Assembly: GCA_041393535.1 (NCBI GenBank)
Contig: JAWKJY010000002.1
Location: 656,362-720,361, forward strand
DNA from: JAWKJY01 sp041393535
Lineage (GTDB): Bacteria; Actinomycetota; Thermoleophilia; Gaiellales; Gaiellaceae
DNA length: 64,000 nt
Reading direction: 5' to 3'
Of the stretch, positions 44,033 to 53,053 are shown one piece after another (within the stretch, counting starts at the first letter, position 1; each line of letters begins with the position of its first letter). The translations under genes and the position numbers were made by a program. Under the pieces are notes generated by a model. That model made no database searches, had not been told where the DNA came from, and was given only the letters and a program-made list of their open reading frames with translations.

Positions 44033-44651
44033 CGCCGCTCCCGTGAGCGGCCTCACCCGCTCGCTCGCCGCCCACCAGCGCGCCTGCCGGGCGTGCCGCG
44101 CCTGCGCGGACGAGGGGTTCCCGATCGGGTCGAGGCCGGTCTTCGAGGGGAACGGGGGGCAGCGCGCCCTCCTCGTCGGCCAGGCGCCCGGGTCGGTCGA
44201 AGGCGAGCGGGGCCGGCCCTGGCGCGGCCGCGCCGGCCACACGCTCCGCCGCTGGCTCGAGCTCGACGACGAGGCCTTCGTCGCGACGTTCTACTGCGCC
44301 TCGGTCGCCCGCTGCTACCCCGGCCGGCACCCGTCGGGGCGTGGCGATCGGACGCCGACGCGCCGGGAGCTCGACCTCTGCGCGCGCTGGCTCGACGCGG
44401 AGCTCGCGCTGCTGCGCCCCGGCCTCGTCGTCACCGTCGGCGGGCTCGCGCTGCGGCGCCTGACCGGCGAGGCGGCGCTGACGCCGAACGTCGGCCGCCG
44501 GCTCGCCCTGGGCGACGCGGTCGTCGTGCCGCTCCCCCACCCCTCCGGCGCGTCCGGCTGGACGAACGACCCGGCGAACCGCGCGCGCCTGACGGCCGCG
44601 GTCGCGCTGGTGCACGAGGAGCTCGGGCGGCTCAGCCGCGCGCCGCGATGA
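44025..44651 (+). CDS. Uracil-DNA glycosylase superfamily protein (family 4-like)
   Basis: 208 residues. Motif 1 LLVGQAPGSVEGERGRPW and GRAGHTLRRWL match the uracil-excision pocket of family 4/5 enzymes; the C-terminal LPHPSGASGW carries the catalytic-loop His. Cysteines suitable for a 4Fe-4S cluster are seen in CRACRAC, ARCYPG and LDLCARWL. It removes uracil or related lesions from DNA. A GTG start at 44025 is assumed, with an alternative in-frame GTG at 44043. The 3' end overlaps the convergent lyase gene by 20 bases. Confidence 0.85.
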   Translation: MGDAAPVSGLTRSLAAHQRACRACRACADEGFPIGSRPVFEGNGGQRALLVGQAPGSVEGERGRPWRGRAGHTLRRWLELDDEAFVATFYCASVARCYPGRHPSGRGDRTPTRRELDLCARWLDAELALLRPGLVVTVGGLALRRLTGEAALTPNVGRRLALGDAVVVPLPHPSGASGWTNDPANRARLTAAVALVHEELGRLSRAPR

Positions 44652-45603
44652 CCGCCGCGCGGTCGACGACCCGCTGCGCCATCGGGATCAGCGCGCGGTC
44701 GATCAGCTTCCCGTCGAGCGTGACGGCGCCGCGGCCCTGCCGCGCGCCCTCCTCCATGGCGGCGAGCAGCCGCCGCGCGTGGTCGACCTCCGCCTCGGAC
44801 GGCGAGAAGACCTCGTTCGCGAGCGGCACCTGCGTCGGGTGGATCGCCCACTTGCCCTCGCAACCGAGCGCCGCCGCCCGGCGGGCGGCGTAGACGTACG
44901 CGTCCTGGTCGTCGATGTCGCCGAACGGCCCGTCGATCGGCCGCAGCCCGTAGGCCCTCGCGGCCACCACGACGCGGGAGATCGCGTAGTGCCACTGGTC
45001 GCCCCAGTGGACGGCGCGGGCGCCCGTCTCGTCCGCGTGCGTCAGCATCGCGTAGCCGACGTTCGCGCCGCCGATCGACGTCGTGCGCGCCTGCGTGAAG
45101 ACGGAGTAGTCGCCGACGCCGAAGACGAGCGCCTCCAGGCGCTCCGGGCAGGCGGCCGCGATCTGCTCGACGTTCGCCATGCCGAGCGCCGTCTCGATCA
45201 GCACGTGGATGCCGATCCCGCGCGGCGGCAGGCCCATCGCCAGCTCGATCTGGTCGAGCAGGGTCGCGACGACGTGGACGTCCGCGGCCGAGCCGACCTT
45301 CGGCACGAGCAGCGTGTCGAGCCGCGCCCCGGCCTGCTCGACGACCTCGATCACGTCGCGGTAGCACCACGGCGTGTCGAGCCCGTTCACGCGCACCGAG
45401 ACCGAGCAGCCCGACCGGTCGAGGTCGTTGAGCGCCTCGATCGCGTTCGCGCGCGCCTGCTCCTTGTCGTCGGCGGCGACCGCGTCCTCGAGGTCGAGGA
45501 AGACGACGTCCGCGCCGAGCGCGGGCGCCTTCTCGAGCATCCGGCGGCTGCTCGCCGGCACGGCGAGCTCGCTGCGGTGGAGGCGGTCCCTGCGCGGCGG
45601 CAC
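44632..45603 (-). CDS. CitE/malyl-CoA lyase-like HpcH/HpaI aldolase family enzyme
   Basis: 323 residues of the citrate-lyase-beta-like (CoA ester lyase) family: SELAVPASSRRMLEKAPAL, FLDLEDAVAADDKEQAR (metal-ligand Glu and Asp), VRVNGLDTPW, LLVPKVGSAADV (Arg/Glu region), LIETALGMANVEQI and KWAIHPTQV. Likely cleaves or forms malyl-CoA or a methylmalyl/citramalyl-CoA; no other citrate lyase subunits are near, so a stand-alone lyase is more likely. The GTG at 45603 is preferred because TACCCT (45612-45617) lies eight bases upstream; a GTG two codons earlier is also possible. Confidence 0.88.
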   Translation of the reverse strand: MPPRRDRLHRSELAVPASSRRMLEKAPALGADVVFLDLEDAVAADDKEQARANAIEALNDLDRSGCSVSVRVNGLDTPWCYRDVIEVVEQAGARLDTLLVPKVGSAADVHVVATLLDQIELAMGLPPRGIGIHVLIETALGMANVEQIAAACPERLEALVFGVGDYSVFTQARTTSIGGANVGYAMLTHADETGARAVHWGDQWHYAISRVVVAARAYGLRPIDGPFGDIDDQDAYVYAARRAAALGCEGKWAIHPTQVPLANEVFSPSEAEVDHARRLLAAMEEGARQGRGAVTLDGKLIDRALIPMAQRVVDRAAVIAARG

Positions 45604-45705
45604 GAGCACCGAGGGTAGCGCGCCCGCTGCGGAGTCGGGCGCGGACCGGCACCCTGGAGGGCGACCGGGCGAGGATCGACCCGCCCGACGTCGAACCTCC
45701 GCCCC

Positions 45706-46683
45706 GTGCAGCGCCGACTCGCCCTCCTGCTCGCCGCCCTCGTCGCCCTCGGCGGCGCCGGCAGCGCCGCGGCCGCCTTCCCGGGGAAGAACGGCCGGCT
45801 CGTCTACATGCGCGACTTCGACCTCGTGACGGTCTCGCCGTTCGGCAAGGGCTCGCGGACGGTCGTCGGGTCGAGGGCGGACGAGAACAACCCGCAGTGG
45901 TCGCCCGACGGCGAGCGGCTCGTCTTCCAGCGGGCGCAGCTCGGCGTCGTCTCGATCTGGGTCGCGAACGCCGACGGCTCGAGGGCGCGCAGGCTCGCGA
46001 TCGGCAGCGACCCGGCCTGGTCGCCCGACGGCGAGCGGGTCGCCTACGTCGCGCAGACCGGGACGAACTTCGACATCTGGGTGATCGGCGCCGACGGCAA
46101 GGGCAAGACCCGGCTGACCCGCGGCGCGGCGCCCGAGTTCTACCCCGCCTGGTCGCCCGACGGGAAGCGGATCGCGTTCACGACCTTCACGACGCGCGGC
46201 ACGGGCCTCGGCGGCATCTTCACCGTCAAGGCGGAGCCGAACGTCCGCCCGCGCCGCGTCACGACGGGCGTCGACCAGCGACCGGCGTACTCGCCCGACG
46301 GCACGCGGATCGCCTTCGACGGCTTCCGCGGTCGGCCGGGCGCCGCGGGCACCGACGTGTACGTCGTGGGCGTCGACGGGAAGGGGCTCGCGCGCCTGAC
46401 CACGGCCGCCGGCGAGGACGTCGCCCCGGCCTGGTCGCCCGACGGGAAGCGGATCGCCTTCGCCAGCGCGCGCGGCGGCGCCGCGATCTGGATCATGGAG
46501 GCGGACGGGGCGAACCAGCGGCGCGTCACCGCGCCGAGCGCCTTCGCGACGAACCCCGACTGGCAGCCGATCCCGCTGCCGCCTCCGCCCCCGCCACCAC
46601 CGCCGCCGGCCCCGCCGGAACCGGCGCCGCCGCCGGAGCCCGTGCCGCCCGTCGAGCCGCCCGCGGCCCGGGGCGCCCGGTAG
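45706..46683 (+). CDS. Secreted TolB-like beta-propeller with polyproline tail
   Basis: 325 residues. A signal peptide (LALLLAALVALGGAGSAAAAF minus its ends) is followed by about six WD40-like/PD40 blades, each with the sequence WSPDGxRIAF or a close variant, as in TolB. The last 45 residues are mostly proline (a run of about ten Pro, then PPEPAPPPEPVPPVEPP), which may cross the wall or bind other proteins and would need EF-P for translation. It is divergent from the lyase gene. No Tol-Pal genes are near; a periplasmic or wall-associated role is inferred. Confidence 0.85.
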   Translation: MQRRLALLLAALVALGGAGSAAAAFPGKNGRLVYMRDFDLVTVSPFGKGSRTVVGSRADENNPQWSPDGERLVFQRAQLGVVSIWVANADGSRARRLAIGSDPAWSPDGERVAYVAQTGTNFDIWVIGADGKGKTRLTRGAAPEFYPAWSPDGKRIAFTTFTTRGTGLGGIFTVKAEPNVRPRRVTTGVDQRPAYSPDGTRIAFDGFRGRPGAAGTDVYVVGVDGKGLARLTTAAGEDVAPAWSPDGKRIAFASARGGAAIWIMEADGANQRRVTAPSAFATNPDWQPIPLPPPPPPPPPPAPPEPAPPPEPVPPVEPPAARGAR

Positions 46684-46705
46684 CCCGCCGGGTAGACTCG
46701 GCTCG

Positions 46706-48492
46706 GTGAGCCGATCCGCCGGCGCGTCGCGCCTCGCCACCTTCACCCGCCTGCTCGGGTTCCTGCGGCCCTACCGGGTCTCCCTCGGCGTCTCCGTCGT
46801 GCTCGCCGTGCTCGCCCAGCTCGCGGGCATGGCGATCCCCTGGCTCGTCCGGGACGTGATCGACCACGCGATCCCGGAGGAGGACGGCGGTCAGCTCGCC
46901 CTGCTCGTCGGGCTCGTCGTCCTCGCCGGCGTCGTCAAGGGCGGCCTGATGGTCGGGCGTCGCCTGATCGCCGGCCGCCAGGCGCTCGGCGTCGAGTACG
47001 ACGTCCGCGACGCGCTCTACGCGCGGCTCCTGCGCCTCTCGTTCGGCTTCTTCGACCGCCATCAGACCGGCCAGCTGATGTCGCGCGCGACGGTCGACCT
47101 GCAGCAGGTGCGCTTCTTCCTCGGCTACGGCCTGATCTTCATGACGCAGCACGTCCTGACGGTCGTCGCGATCACGGCGATCCTGTTCGTGCTCCACTGG
47201 CAGCTCGCGCTGGTCGCGCTCGCGATCACGCCGCTGATCGTGCTCGTCGCGCACCGCTACAGCGAGTCGTCGCACCCGATCGTCAGGGACGTCCAGCAGC
47301 GCGTCGCCGACATGACCACGGTCGCCGAGGAGTCGATCGTCGGCGTCAACGTCGTCAAGAGCTTCGCCCAGGAGGAGCGCCAGGCGGCGAGCTTCGCGGC
47401 GCGCACCGAGGCGCTGTTCCGCCAGACCGTGCGGGCGACGCGCAACCGGGCCGCCTACCAGCCCCTGCTCGCCTTCCTCCCGCTCGTGGCGCAGGGCGTC
47501 GTGCTCCTCGTCGGTGGTCGCATGGTGATCCGCGGCGACCTCACGCTCGGCTCGTTCGTCGGCTTCAACGTCTACCTGCTCTGGCTCGTGCTGCCGCTCC
47601 GCCTGCTCGGCACCTGGATCGGCCAGGCGCAGCGGGCCACCGCCTCCGGCGAGCGGATCTTCCAGGTGCTCGACGAGCCGGAGGAGGTCGCCGACCGGCC
47701 CGACCCGCGGCCGCTGCCCGAGGGCGGCGGCGCGATCCGCTTCGAGGGCGTCACGTTCGGCTACGACCCCGGGCGCCCGGTGCTGCGGGACGTCGACCTC
47801 GAGCTCGCGGCCGGCTCGGTCGTGGCGCTGGTCGGAGCCACCGGCTCGGGGAAGACGACGCTGACCGCGCTCGTGCCGCGCTTCTACGACCCGCAGGTCG
47901 GCCGGGTGCTGCTCGACGGGGTCGACGTCCGCGACGTCTCGCTCGCCCGGCTGCGCGCCGCGATCGGGATCGTCGCGCAGGACCCGTTCCTCTTCTCGAC
48001 CACCGTCCGCGAGAACATCGCCTTCGGCCTGCTCGGGGCGAGCGACGAGGAGATCGAGCGCGCCGCGCGCGCGCGCAGGCGCACGACTTCGTCACCGCGC
48101 TGCCGCAGGGGTACGACACCGTGATCGGCGAGCGCGGGATCACGCTCTCCGGCGGCCAGCGCCAGCGGATCGCGATCGCCCGCGCGCTGCTCGTCGACCC
48201 GCGCGTCCTCGTCCTCGACGACGCGACGGCGTCCGTCGACGCCTCGACCGAGGCGTCGATCCGCCTCGCGCTGCGCGAGGCGATGAAGGGGCGGACGACG
48301 CTCGTGATCGCGCACCGGCTCTCGACGCTCGCGCTCGCCGACCGGGTCGTCGTGCTGGACGGCGGACGGGTCGTCGCCCAGGGAGCCCACGAGGACGTGC
48401 TCGCGGTCAGCGCGACCTACCGGGAGATCGTCGAGCACGGGCTGCTCGCGGGCCAGGCGCCCGAGCCCGAGGCGCTCGAGGTGGCGTCGTGA
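46706..48492 (+). CDS. ABC exporter half-transporter A (degenerate Walker B), one apparent frameshift
   Basis: About 594 residues after repair. Type IV exporter fold with six TM helices (about 20-320), then an ATPase domain: Walker A VGATGSGKTT, Q-loop IVAQDPFLF, signature ITLSGGQRQ, Walker B VLVLDDATASVD with Asp in place of the catalytic Glu, H-loop LVIAHRLST. Two frames are needed: one base is missing in the GC run at 48062-48076, where ERAARA must join AQAHDFVTALPQGYD. The GTG follows TAGACT (46693-46698) at seven bases. It pairs with the next gene. Confidence 0.9.
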
Positions 48493-48522
48493 CCCGATCG
48501 AGCGCCGACCGCCCCCGCTGAC

Positions 48523-50337
48523 GTGCGCATCCACCAGCCCGGCACCTACTCCTCGGCCTCGACGGGCGTCGGGCGCGGCTCCGGCCCCGAGTGGAGCTGG
48601 GCCAGGACCGCCCGGCGCGTCTCGGCGCTCGCGCAGCTCGCGCGCCCGTACCGCTGGCACGTCGTCGGCGCCGGGATCGCGCTCGTCCTCTCGACGGCGG
48701 GCTCGCTCGCGCTCCCGTACCTCGCGAAGCTCGCGATCGACCACGGCATCGTGGACGGCGACCTGGGCGCGCTCGGCTGGATCGTCGGCGGCTTCCTCGC
48801 CGCGGCCCTCGTCTCCTGGGGCGCGGGTGCCGCGCAGACCTACTTCACGGGCTGGGTCGGCGAGCGCGTCCTGGCCGACCTGCGGCTGCGGCTCTTCCGC
48901 CACCTCGGCCGCCTGTCGCTCGGCTTCTACGAGCGCAACCGGACCGGCGCGATCGTCTCGCGCCTGACGAACGACGTCGAGGCGCTCGACCAGCTCGTCA
49001 CCGACGGCGCGACGAGCCTCGTCCAGAACGCGGCCGTGCTCGTCGGCTCCGCCGCGATCCTGCTCGTCCTCGACTGGCGGCTCGCGCTCGCGACGATCGC
49101 CGTCTTCCCGCTGATGAGCGTCGCGACGGCGATCTTCCGACGGCTCTCCGCGCGGGCGTACCGGCAGGTCCGCGAGCGGATCGGCGCGGTGACGGCGACC
49201 CTGCAGGAGGACATCAGCGGCATGCGCGTCGTCCAGGCGTTCGCGCGCGAGCCGCGCAGCCAGGAGCGCTTCCGCGAGGTGAACACGCGCTACCGGGACG
49301 CGAACCAGCGGACGGTGCTGATCTCCGGCCTCTACTTCCCGTTCGTCGACGTCCTCTCCGCCTCGGCGACGGCGATCGTGCTCGGCTACGGCGGCTACCT
49401 CGTCTTCGACGGCTCGCTGACGATCGGCACGCTGTTCGCGTTCATCGGCTACCTCGCGAACTTCTTCGACCCGATCCAGCAGCTCTCGCAGCTCTACAAC
49501 ACCTTCATCGCGGCCGTCGCCGCGCTCGACAAGATCGTCGACCTGCTGGAGGAGGAGCCCGAGGTCGCCGACGCCGCCGACGCGCGCGACCTGCCGCGCG
49601 TCGAGGGGCGCGTGCGCTTCGAGGACGTTCGCTTCGGCTACGGCGTCGGCCCCGAGGTCCTGCACGGCGTCGATCTCGAGGTCGAGCCCGGCACGACCGT
49701 CGCGCTCGTCGGGCACACGGGCGCCGGCAAGTCGACGATCGCGAAGCTGATCGCGCGCTTCTACGATCCGCAGGCCGGGCGGATCACGATCGACGGCGTC
49801 GACCTGCGCGACGTGACGCAGGCCAGCCTGCGCCGCCAGCTCGGGATCGTGCCGCAGGAGGGCTTCCTCTTCGCCGGCTCGATTCGCGAGAACGTCGCCT
49901 TCGGGCGAGCCGGCGCCACCGACGACGAGGTCGCGGCCGCCGCGCGCGCCGTCGGGCTCGACGAGCTCGTCGCCGGCCTCGAGGACGGCTGGGAGACGCA
50001 GGTCGGCGAGCGCGGCAACCGGCTCTCGCTCGGGCAGCGCCAGCTCGTCGCCTTCGCGCGGGCCCTCCTCGCCGACCCGCGCGTCCTGATCCTCGACGAG
50101 GCCACGTCGAGCGTCGACATCGCGACCGAGCGGCGGATCGAGCAGGCGCTCGACACGCTCCTCGCGGGCCGGACGGCCTTCGTGATCGCGCACCGGCTCT
50201 CGACGATCCGCGACGCCGACCGGATCGTCGTCCTCGAGCACGGCCGGGTGGCGGAGCAGGGGACGCACGACGAGCTGCTCGCCCGCGGCGGCCGCTACCG
50301 GGCGCTCTACGGCGACTGGGCCGCCGCGGTCGCCTGA
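48523..50337 (+). CDS. ABC exporter half-transporter B (canonical Walker B, degenerate signature)
   Basis: 604 residues, GTG start. Six TM helices (about 50-345) precede an ATPase domain with Walker A VGHTGAGKST, Q-loop IVPQEGFLFA, signature RLSLGQRQ (Leu instead of Gly), Walker B VLILDEATSSVD and H-loop FVIAHRLST. The missing catalytic Glu in protein A and the altered signature here belong to the same ATP site, so A and B should form an asymmetric heterodimer like TM287/288 or LmrCD. Substrate unknown; drugs or lipids are typical. It starts 30 bases after gene A. Confidence 0.92.
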   Translation: MRIHQPGTYSSASTGVGRGSGPEWSWARTARRVSALAQLARPYRWHVVGAGIALVLSTAGSLALPYLAKLAIDHGIVDGDLGALGWIVGGFLAAALVSWGAGAAQTYFTGWVGERVLADLRLRLFRHLGRLSLGFYERNRTGAIVSRLTNDVEALDQLVTDGATSLVQNAAVLVGSAAILLVLDWRLALATIAVFPLMSVATAIFRRLSARAYRQVRERIGAVTATLQEDISGMRVVQAFAREPRSQERFREVNTRYRDANQRTVLISGLYFPFVDVLSASATAIVLGYGGYLVFDGSLTIGTLFAFIGYLANFFDPIQQLSQLYNTFIAAVAALDKIVDLLEEEPEVADAADARDLPRVEGRVRFEDVRFGYGVGPEVLHGVDLEVEPGTTVALVGHTGAGKSTIAKLIARFYDPQAGRITIDGVDLRDVTQASLRRQLGIVPQEGFLFAGSIRENVAFGRAGATDDEVAAAARAVGLDELVAGLEDGWETQVGERGNRLSLGQRQLVAFARALLADPRVLILDEATSSVDIATERRIEQALDTLLAGRTAFVIAHRLSTIRDADRIVVLEHGRVAEQGTHDELLARGGRYRALYGDWAAAVA

Positions 50338-50338
50338 G

Positions 50339-50854
50339 GTGGCCGCAGCCGCGCGCCTCCGACGCCTGGCGCTCGCGGCCGCGGCGGCGCTCGCTCTCCT
50401 CGCCGGCTGCGGCGGCTCCGGCGGCGACGACGAGGCCGCGGCGTATCGCGCGGCCGTCGCCGGCGCGCTCGACCGGGTCGAGGCGACCGTCGAGGCGTTC
50501 GCGCCCGCCCTGCGCGAGGCGCCCGCCGGCGGCGCACTCGCGCTCCTCTCCGATCAGGCGCGGGACGCGCAGGCGGCCCTGCGCGACGCGGCCGGCGCGC
50601 TCGCGGCGACCGCGGCGCCGACGGAGGCGGCCGCGGCCGGCGCCGAGCTCGTCGCCGCGCTCCGCGCCGTCGCGGACGCGCTCGACCCGCTCGTCGCCTC
50701 CGCGGAGGGGGAGGACGCCGCCGGTGTCGCCGCGTTCGCGCGCGCCTTCCCGACGAGCGGGCCCGCGCTCGCGCTCGAGCGGGCGACCGCGGCGCTCGCC
50801 CGGCTCGGGTACGGCGCCGCGCCCGCCGAGCAGCCGGCAGACTCCACCCCGTGA
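50339..50854 (+). CDS. Predicted lipoprotein
   Basis: 171 residues. A lipobox LLAGC at residues 20-24 follows a hydrophobic signal (RRLALAAAAALA), so it is likely lipidated and anchored outside the membrane. The rest is Ala/Glu-rich and helical, with no known domain. GTG start one base after the ABC exporter stop; its end overlaps the next gene by four bases, so it appears to be in one operon with the exporter and the following membrane protein. Confidence 0.7.
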   Translation: MAAAARLRRLALAAAAALALLAGCGGSGGDDEAAAYRAAVAGALDRVEATVEAFAPALREAPAGGALALLSDQARDAQAALRDAAGALAATAAPTEAAAAGAELVAALRAVADALDPLVASAEGEDAAGVAAFARAFPTSGPALALERATAALARLGYGAAPAEQPADSTP

Positions 50855-51615
50855 CCGTCAAGCTCGACGTCCGCGAGGTGCTGATCGACGCGTGGATGAT
50901 CTACGTGCGCAACCTCGACCGCCTCGTCGCGGTGGCGGCGATCGGCTTCGGGAGCGTGCTCGCGATCACGATCGTCACCCACCTTGCCGGCGCGGACATC
51001 TCCGTCACCGTCGACGGCGAGGAGCTCCTGGTCAACCCGGTCGGCATCGTCCTCTACGTCGTCGCCCTGCCGTGGATCCAGGGCGCGCTCGCCGTGTCCG
51101 CCCGCATCCTGCGCGAGGACCCCGATGGCCTCTACCTCGGCGCGATCTGGAAGCGGCTCGAGCCGCGGCTCTGGCACCTGCTCGGCGCCGGCCTGATCCA
51201 GGGCGTCGTCGTGGGCGCGCTCGCCTTCCCGCTCGCGCTCCGCGGCCTCCCGGCGCCGCTCCTGCTCGGGATCCCGCTCGCGGTCTTCGTCGCCACCTGG
51301 TGGGCCGTGCTCGTGCCGGTCGTCGCGCTGGAGAAGCTCCCGGTCGTCGCGTCGTTCCGGCGCAGCCACTGGCTCGTGCGCGGGAACGCGTGGCGGGTGT
51401 TCTGGGTGATCCTGATCGCCTTCGCGACCGCGTTCTTCTTCAGCGTGATGCTCAAGGCGCTGCTCAGCGGCCTGCCCGGCTTCCTCGGCGCCTACGTCTC
51501 GGGCGCGATCGCCTCGATGATCGTGACCCCGTGGGCCGTCGCGGCCGTCACCGAGATGTACGGCGACCTGCGCCTCGCCCGCGAGGCGCTGCCCGCGCGC
51601 CGCCCCGGCGAGTAG
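50851..51615 (+). CDS. Multi-pass membrane protein of unknown function
   Basis: 254 residues with about five or six hydrophobic segments (for example LVAVAAIGFGSVLAITIV, IVLYVVALPWIQGALAV, VFVATWWAVLVPVVAL and WVILIAFATAFFFSVML). The pattern of a large helical bundle with SFRRSHWLVRGNAWRVFWV between segments recalls DUF975-type or glycerophosphodiester-phosphodiesterase-associated membrane domains, but I am not sure. GTG overlaps the lipoprotein stop (GTGA). It likely acts with the exporter or lipoprotein. Confidence 0.7.
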   Translation: MTVKLDVREVLIDAWMIYVRNLDRLVAVAAIGFGSVLAITIVTHLAGADISVTVDGEELLVNPVGIVLYVVALPWIQGALAVSARILREDPDGLYLGAIWKRLEPRLWHLLGAGLIQGVVVGALAFPLALRGLPAPLLLGIPLAVFVATWWAVLVPVVALEKLPVVASFRRSHWLVRGNAWRVFWVILIAFATAFFFSVMLKALLSGLPGFLGAYVSGAIASMIVTPWAVAAVTEMYGDLRLAREALPARRPGE

Positions 51616-51625
51616 CCTTTCCGGC

Positions 51626-52504
51626 ATGGACGAGCCGCGCGACCAGGCCGAGCAGCTCGAGCCGCCGCCGACCGCGGCGCCCGCCGCCGAGGCGCGGATG
51701 ACGCCCGCGGAGGCGATCGCGAAGATGCGGATCAACGCCCCGCCGCGCGCGAACCGCACCCTGCGCGAGCTCCTCGCCCGCGTCAACGCCGACGCCCAGC
51801 TGAAGGCGTGGTGGCACGTCGCCAACGTCAACGCGGTCAAGCGCCTGGAGATCAACGACCACTCGTGGGTGCACGTCCAGGTCGTCACCAACATCGGGCT
51901 GAAGCTCGTCCGCCAGCTGACGAAGCACGGCGTCGAGCCGGCCGTCGTCACCGACCACGGCATGACGAACGACGACGCGGAGGTCGTCGTCGTGCTCGGA
52001 GCGCTGCTGCACTGCGTCGGGATGGCCGTCCACCGCGACGGCCACGAGGACTTCAGCCTCTTCCTCGCCGAGCCGAAGATGCGCCAGCTGCTCGCCGGCC
52101 TCTACGAGGAGCCGGAGCTGACCGTCGTCGTCTGCGAGGTGCTCCAGGCGATCACGAGCCACCGCGAGTACGGCAAGCCGCTGACGCTCGAGGCCGGGAT
52201 CGTCCGCGTCGCCGACGCGCTCGACATGGCGAAGGGCCGCTCGCGGATCCCGTTCGAGCGCGGCCGCGTCTCGATCCACTCGCTCTCGGCCGCCGCGATC
52301 GAGTCCGTCTCGATCCGCGACGGCGAGCAGCATCCCGTCCTGATCGAGATCGTCATGAACAACTCGAGCGGCATCTTCCAGGTCGACGAGGTGCTGAAGG
52401 CGAAGCTCCGCGGCTCGGGCCTCGAGCCCTACGTCGAGGTGATCGCCCGGATCGACACCGAGGCCGAGAAGCGGCTGGTGCCGATCTACCGGCTCGCCGG
52501 GTGA
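51626..52504 (+). CDS. HD-superfamily phosphohydrolase-like protein with HC in place of HD
   Basis: 292 residues after a disordered Pro/Ala start. NDHSWVHVQVVTNIG supplies the first His; GALLHCVGMAVHRDGHE is the core motif, where the usual His-Asp pair is His-Cys. A second His-rich segment (ITSHREYGKPL) and IVRVADALDMAKGR (Asp) follow, as in archaeal-type HD phosphohydrolases. The loss of the diagnostic Asp may change metal use or abolish hydrolysis. The ATG has TAGCCT (51613-51618) seven bases upstream, overlapping the previous stop codon, so an internal leaderless promoter is likely. Confidence 0.78.
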   Translation: MDEPRDQAEQLEPPPTAAPAAEARMTPAEAIAKMRINAPPRANRTLRELLARVNADAQLKAWWHVANVNAVKRLEINDHSWVHVQVVTNIGLKLVRQLTKHGVEPAVVTDHGMTNDDAEVVVVLGALLHCVGMAVHRDGHEDFSLFLAEPKMRQLLAGLYEEPELTVVVCEVLQAITSHREYGKPLTLEAGIVRVADALDMAKGRSRIPFERGRVSIHSLSAAAIESVSIRDGEQHPVLIEIVMNNSSGIFQVDEVLKAKLRGSGLEPYVEVIARIDTEAEKRLVPIYRLAG

Positions 52505-52512
52505 AAGCGTCT

Positions 52513-52543
52513 CTGGGGGAGAAGCTCGCGCTTCTGCCCCCAG
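52513..52543 (+). terminator. Hairpin terminator after the HD gene
   Basis: CTGGGGG-AGAAGC / GCTTCT-GCCCCCAG forms about 13 paired bases with one bulged base and a TCGC loop, nine bases after the stop. No strong T tract. The following 250 bases up to the tRNA hold no recognisable gene. Confidence 0.65.
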
Positions 52544-52798
52544 GGCCCCCCTCATCGCGCCAGGCCGCCCGCACTCGGGCTCACGCTGCGACGTCGTGGG
52601 CTGGCACTTGCTCCGAGCAGCCGCCCTGGTCGGAGGACAGCAAGCTGCCCTCCTCCTCGGATGCTGGAGACGCTCGCCCCCTCTTCCTCTCGGCGCCCCT
52701 CCTGATCGCGTCACTCCCGTTCGCCCTCGGGCCTCCTCGGCGGCGTTGCGCGTTGCAGCTCGGACTTCCCGGGCCGGCTCGCCGGGCGGCGCCTCGGC

Positions 52799-52828
52799 TT
52801 CACCGCACCCGGGCGTAGTCGATACACT
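52799..52828 (+). promoter_or_regulatory. Putative promoter of tRNA-Gln
   Basis: TTCACC (52799-52804) and TACACT (52823-52828) are separated by 18 bases, and the -10 ends 13 bases before the tRNA. They are weak matches to TTGACA and TATAAT. Confidence 0.5.
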
Positions 52829-52841
52829 GGAGGCCGTCCGG

Positions 52842-52912
52842 TGCGGGGTCGTCTAACGGCAGGACGCCTGACTCTGGATCAGGAAGTTGGGGTTCGAATC
52901 CCTGCCCCGCAG
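52842..52912 (+). tRNA. tRNA-Gln(CTG)
   Basis: Acceptor TGCGGGG pairs with CCCCGCA; anticodon stem CCTGA/TCAGG closes the loop CTCTGGA with anticodon CTG at 52874-52876; the T loop is TTCGAAT. The discriminator is G. No encoded CCA. It is a substrate of the MnmA thiolase only if U34 is present, which this anticodon lacks. Confidence 0.93.
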
Positions 52913-52917
52913 CCTCG

Positions 52918-52942
52918 CGAAGCCCCGCCATGCGGGGCTTCG
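52918..52942 (+). terminator. tRNA-Gln terminator hairpin
   Basis: CGAAGCCCCGC-CAT-GCGGGGCTTCG is a perfect 11-bp stem with a 3-base loop, six bases after the tRNA, followed by GCGTTTCC, a short T-rich tail. Confidence 0.8.
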
Positions 52943-53053
52943 GCGTTTCCGGGGCCCGGGCGGGCCCCGAGCGGCGGATGTGGCGCATTGCAGTCGCGCG
53001 GCGCCGCCGGGTCCGCCACCATCCGGGGGAAGCGACCGATCGAGAGGAGCGAG

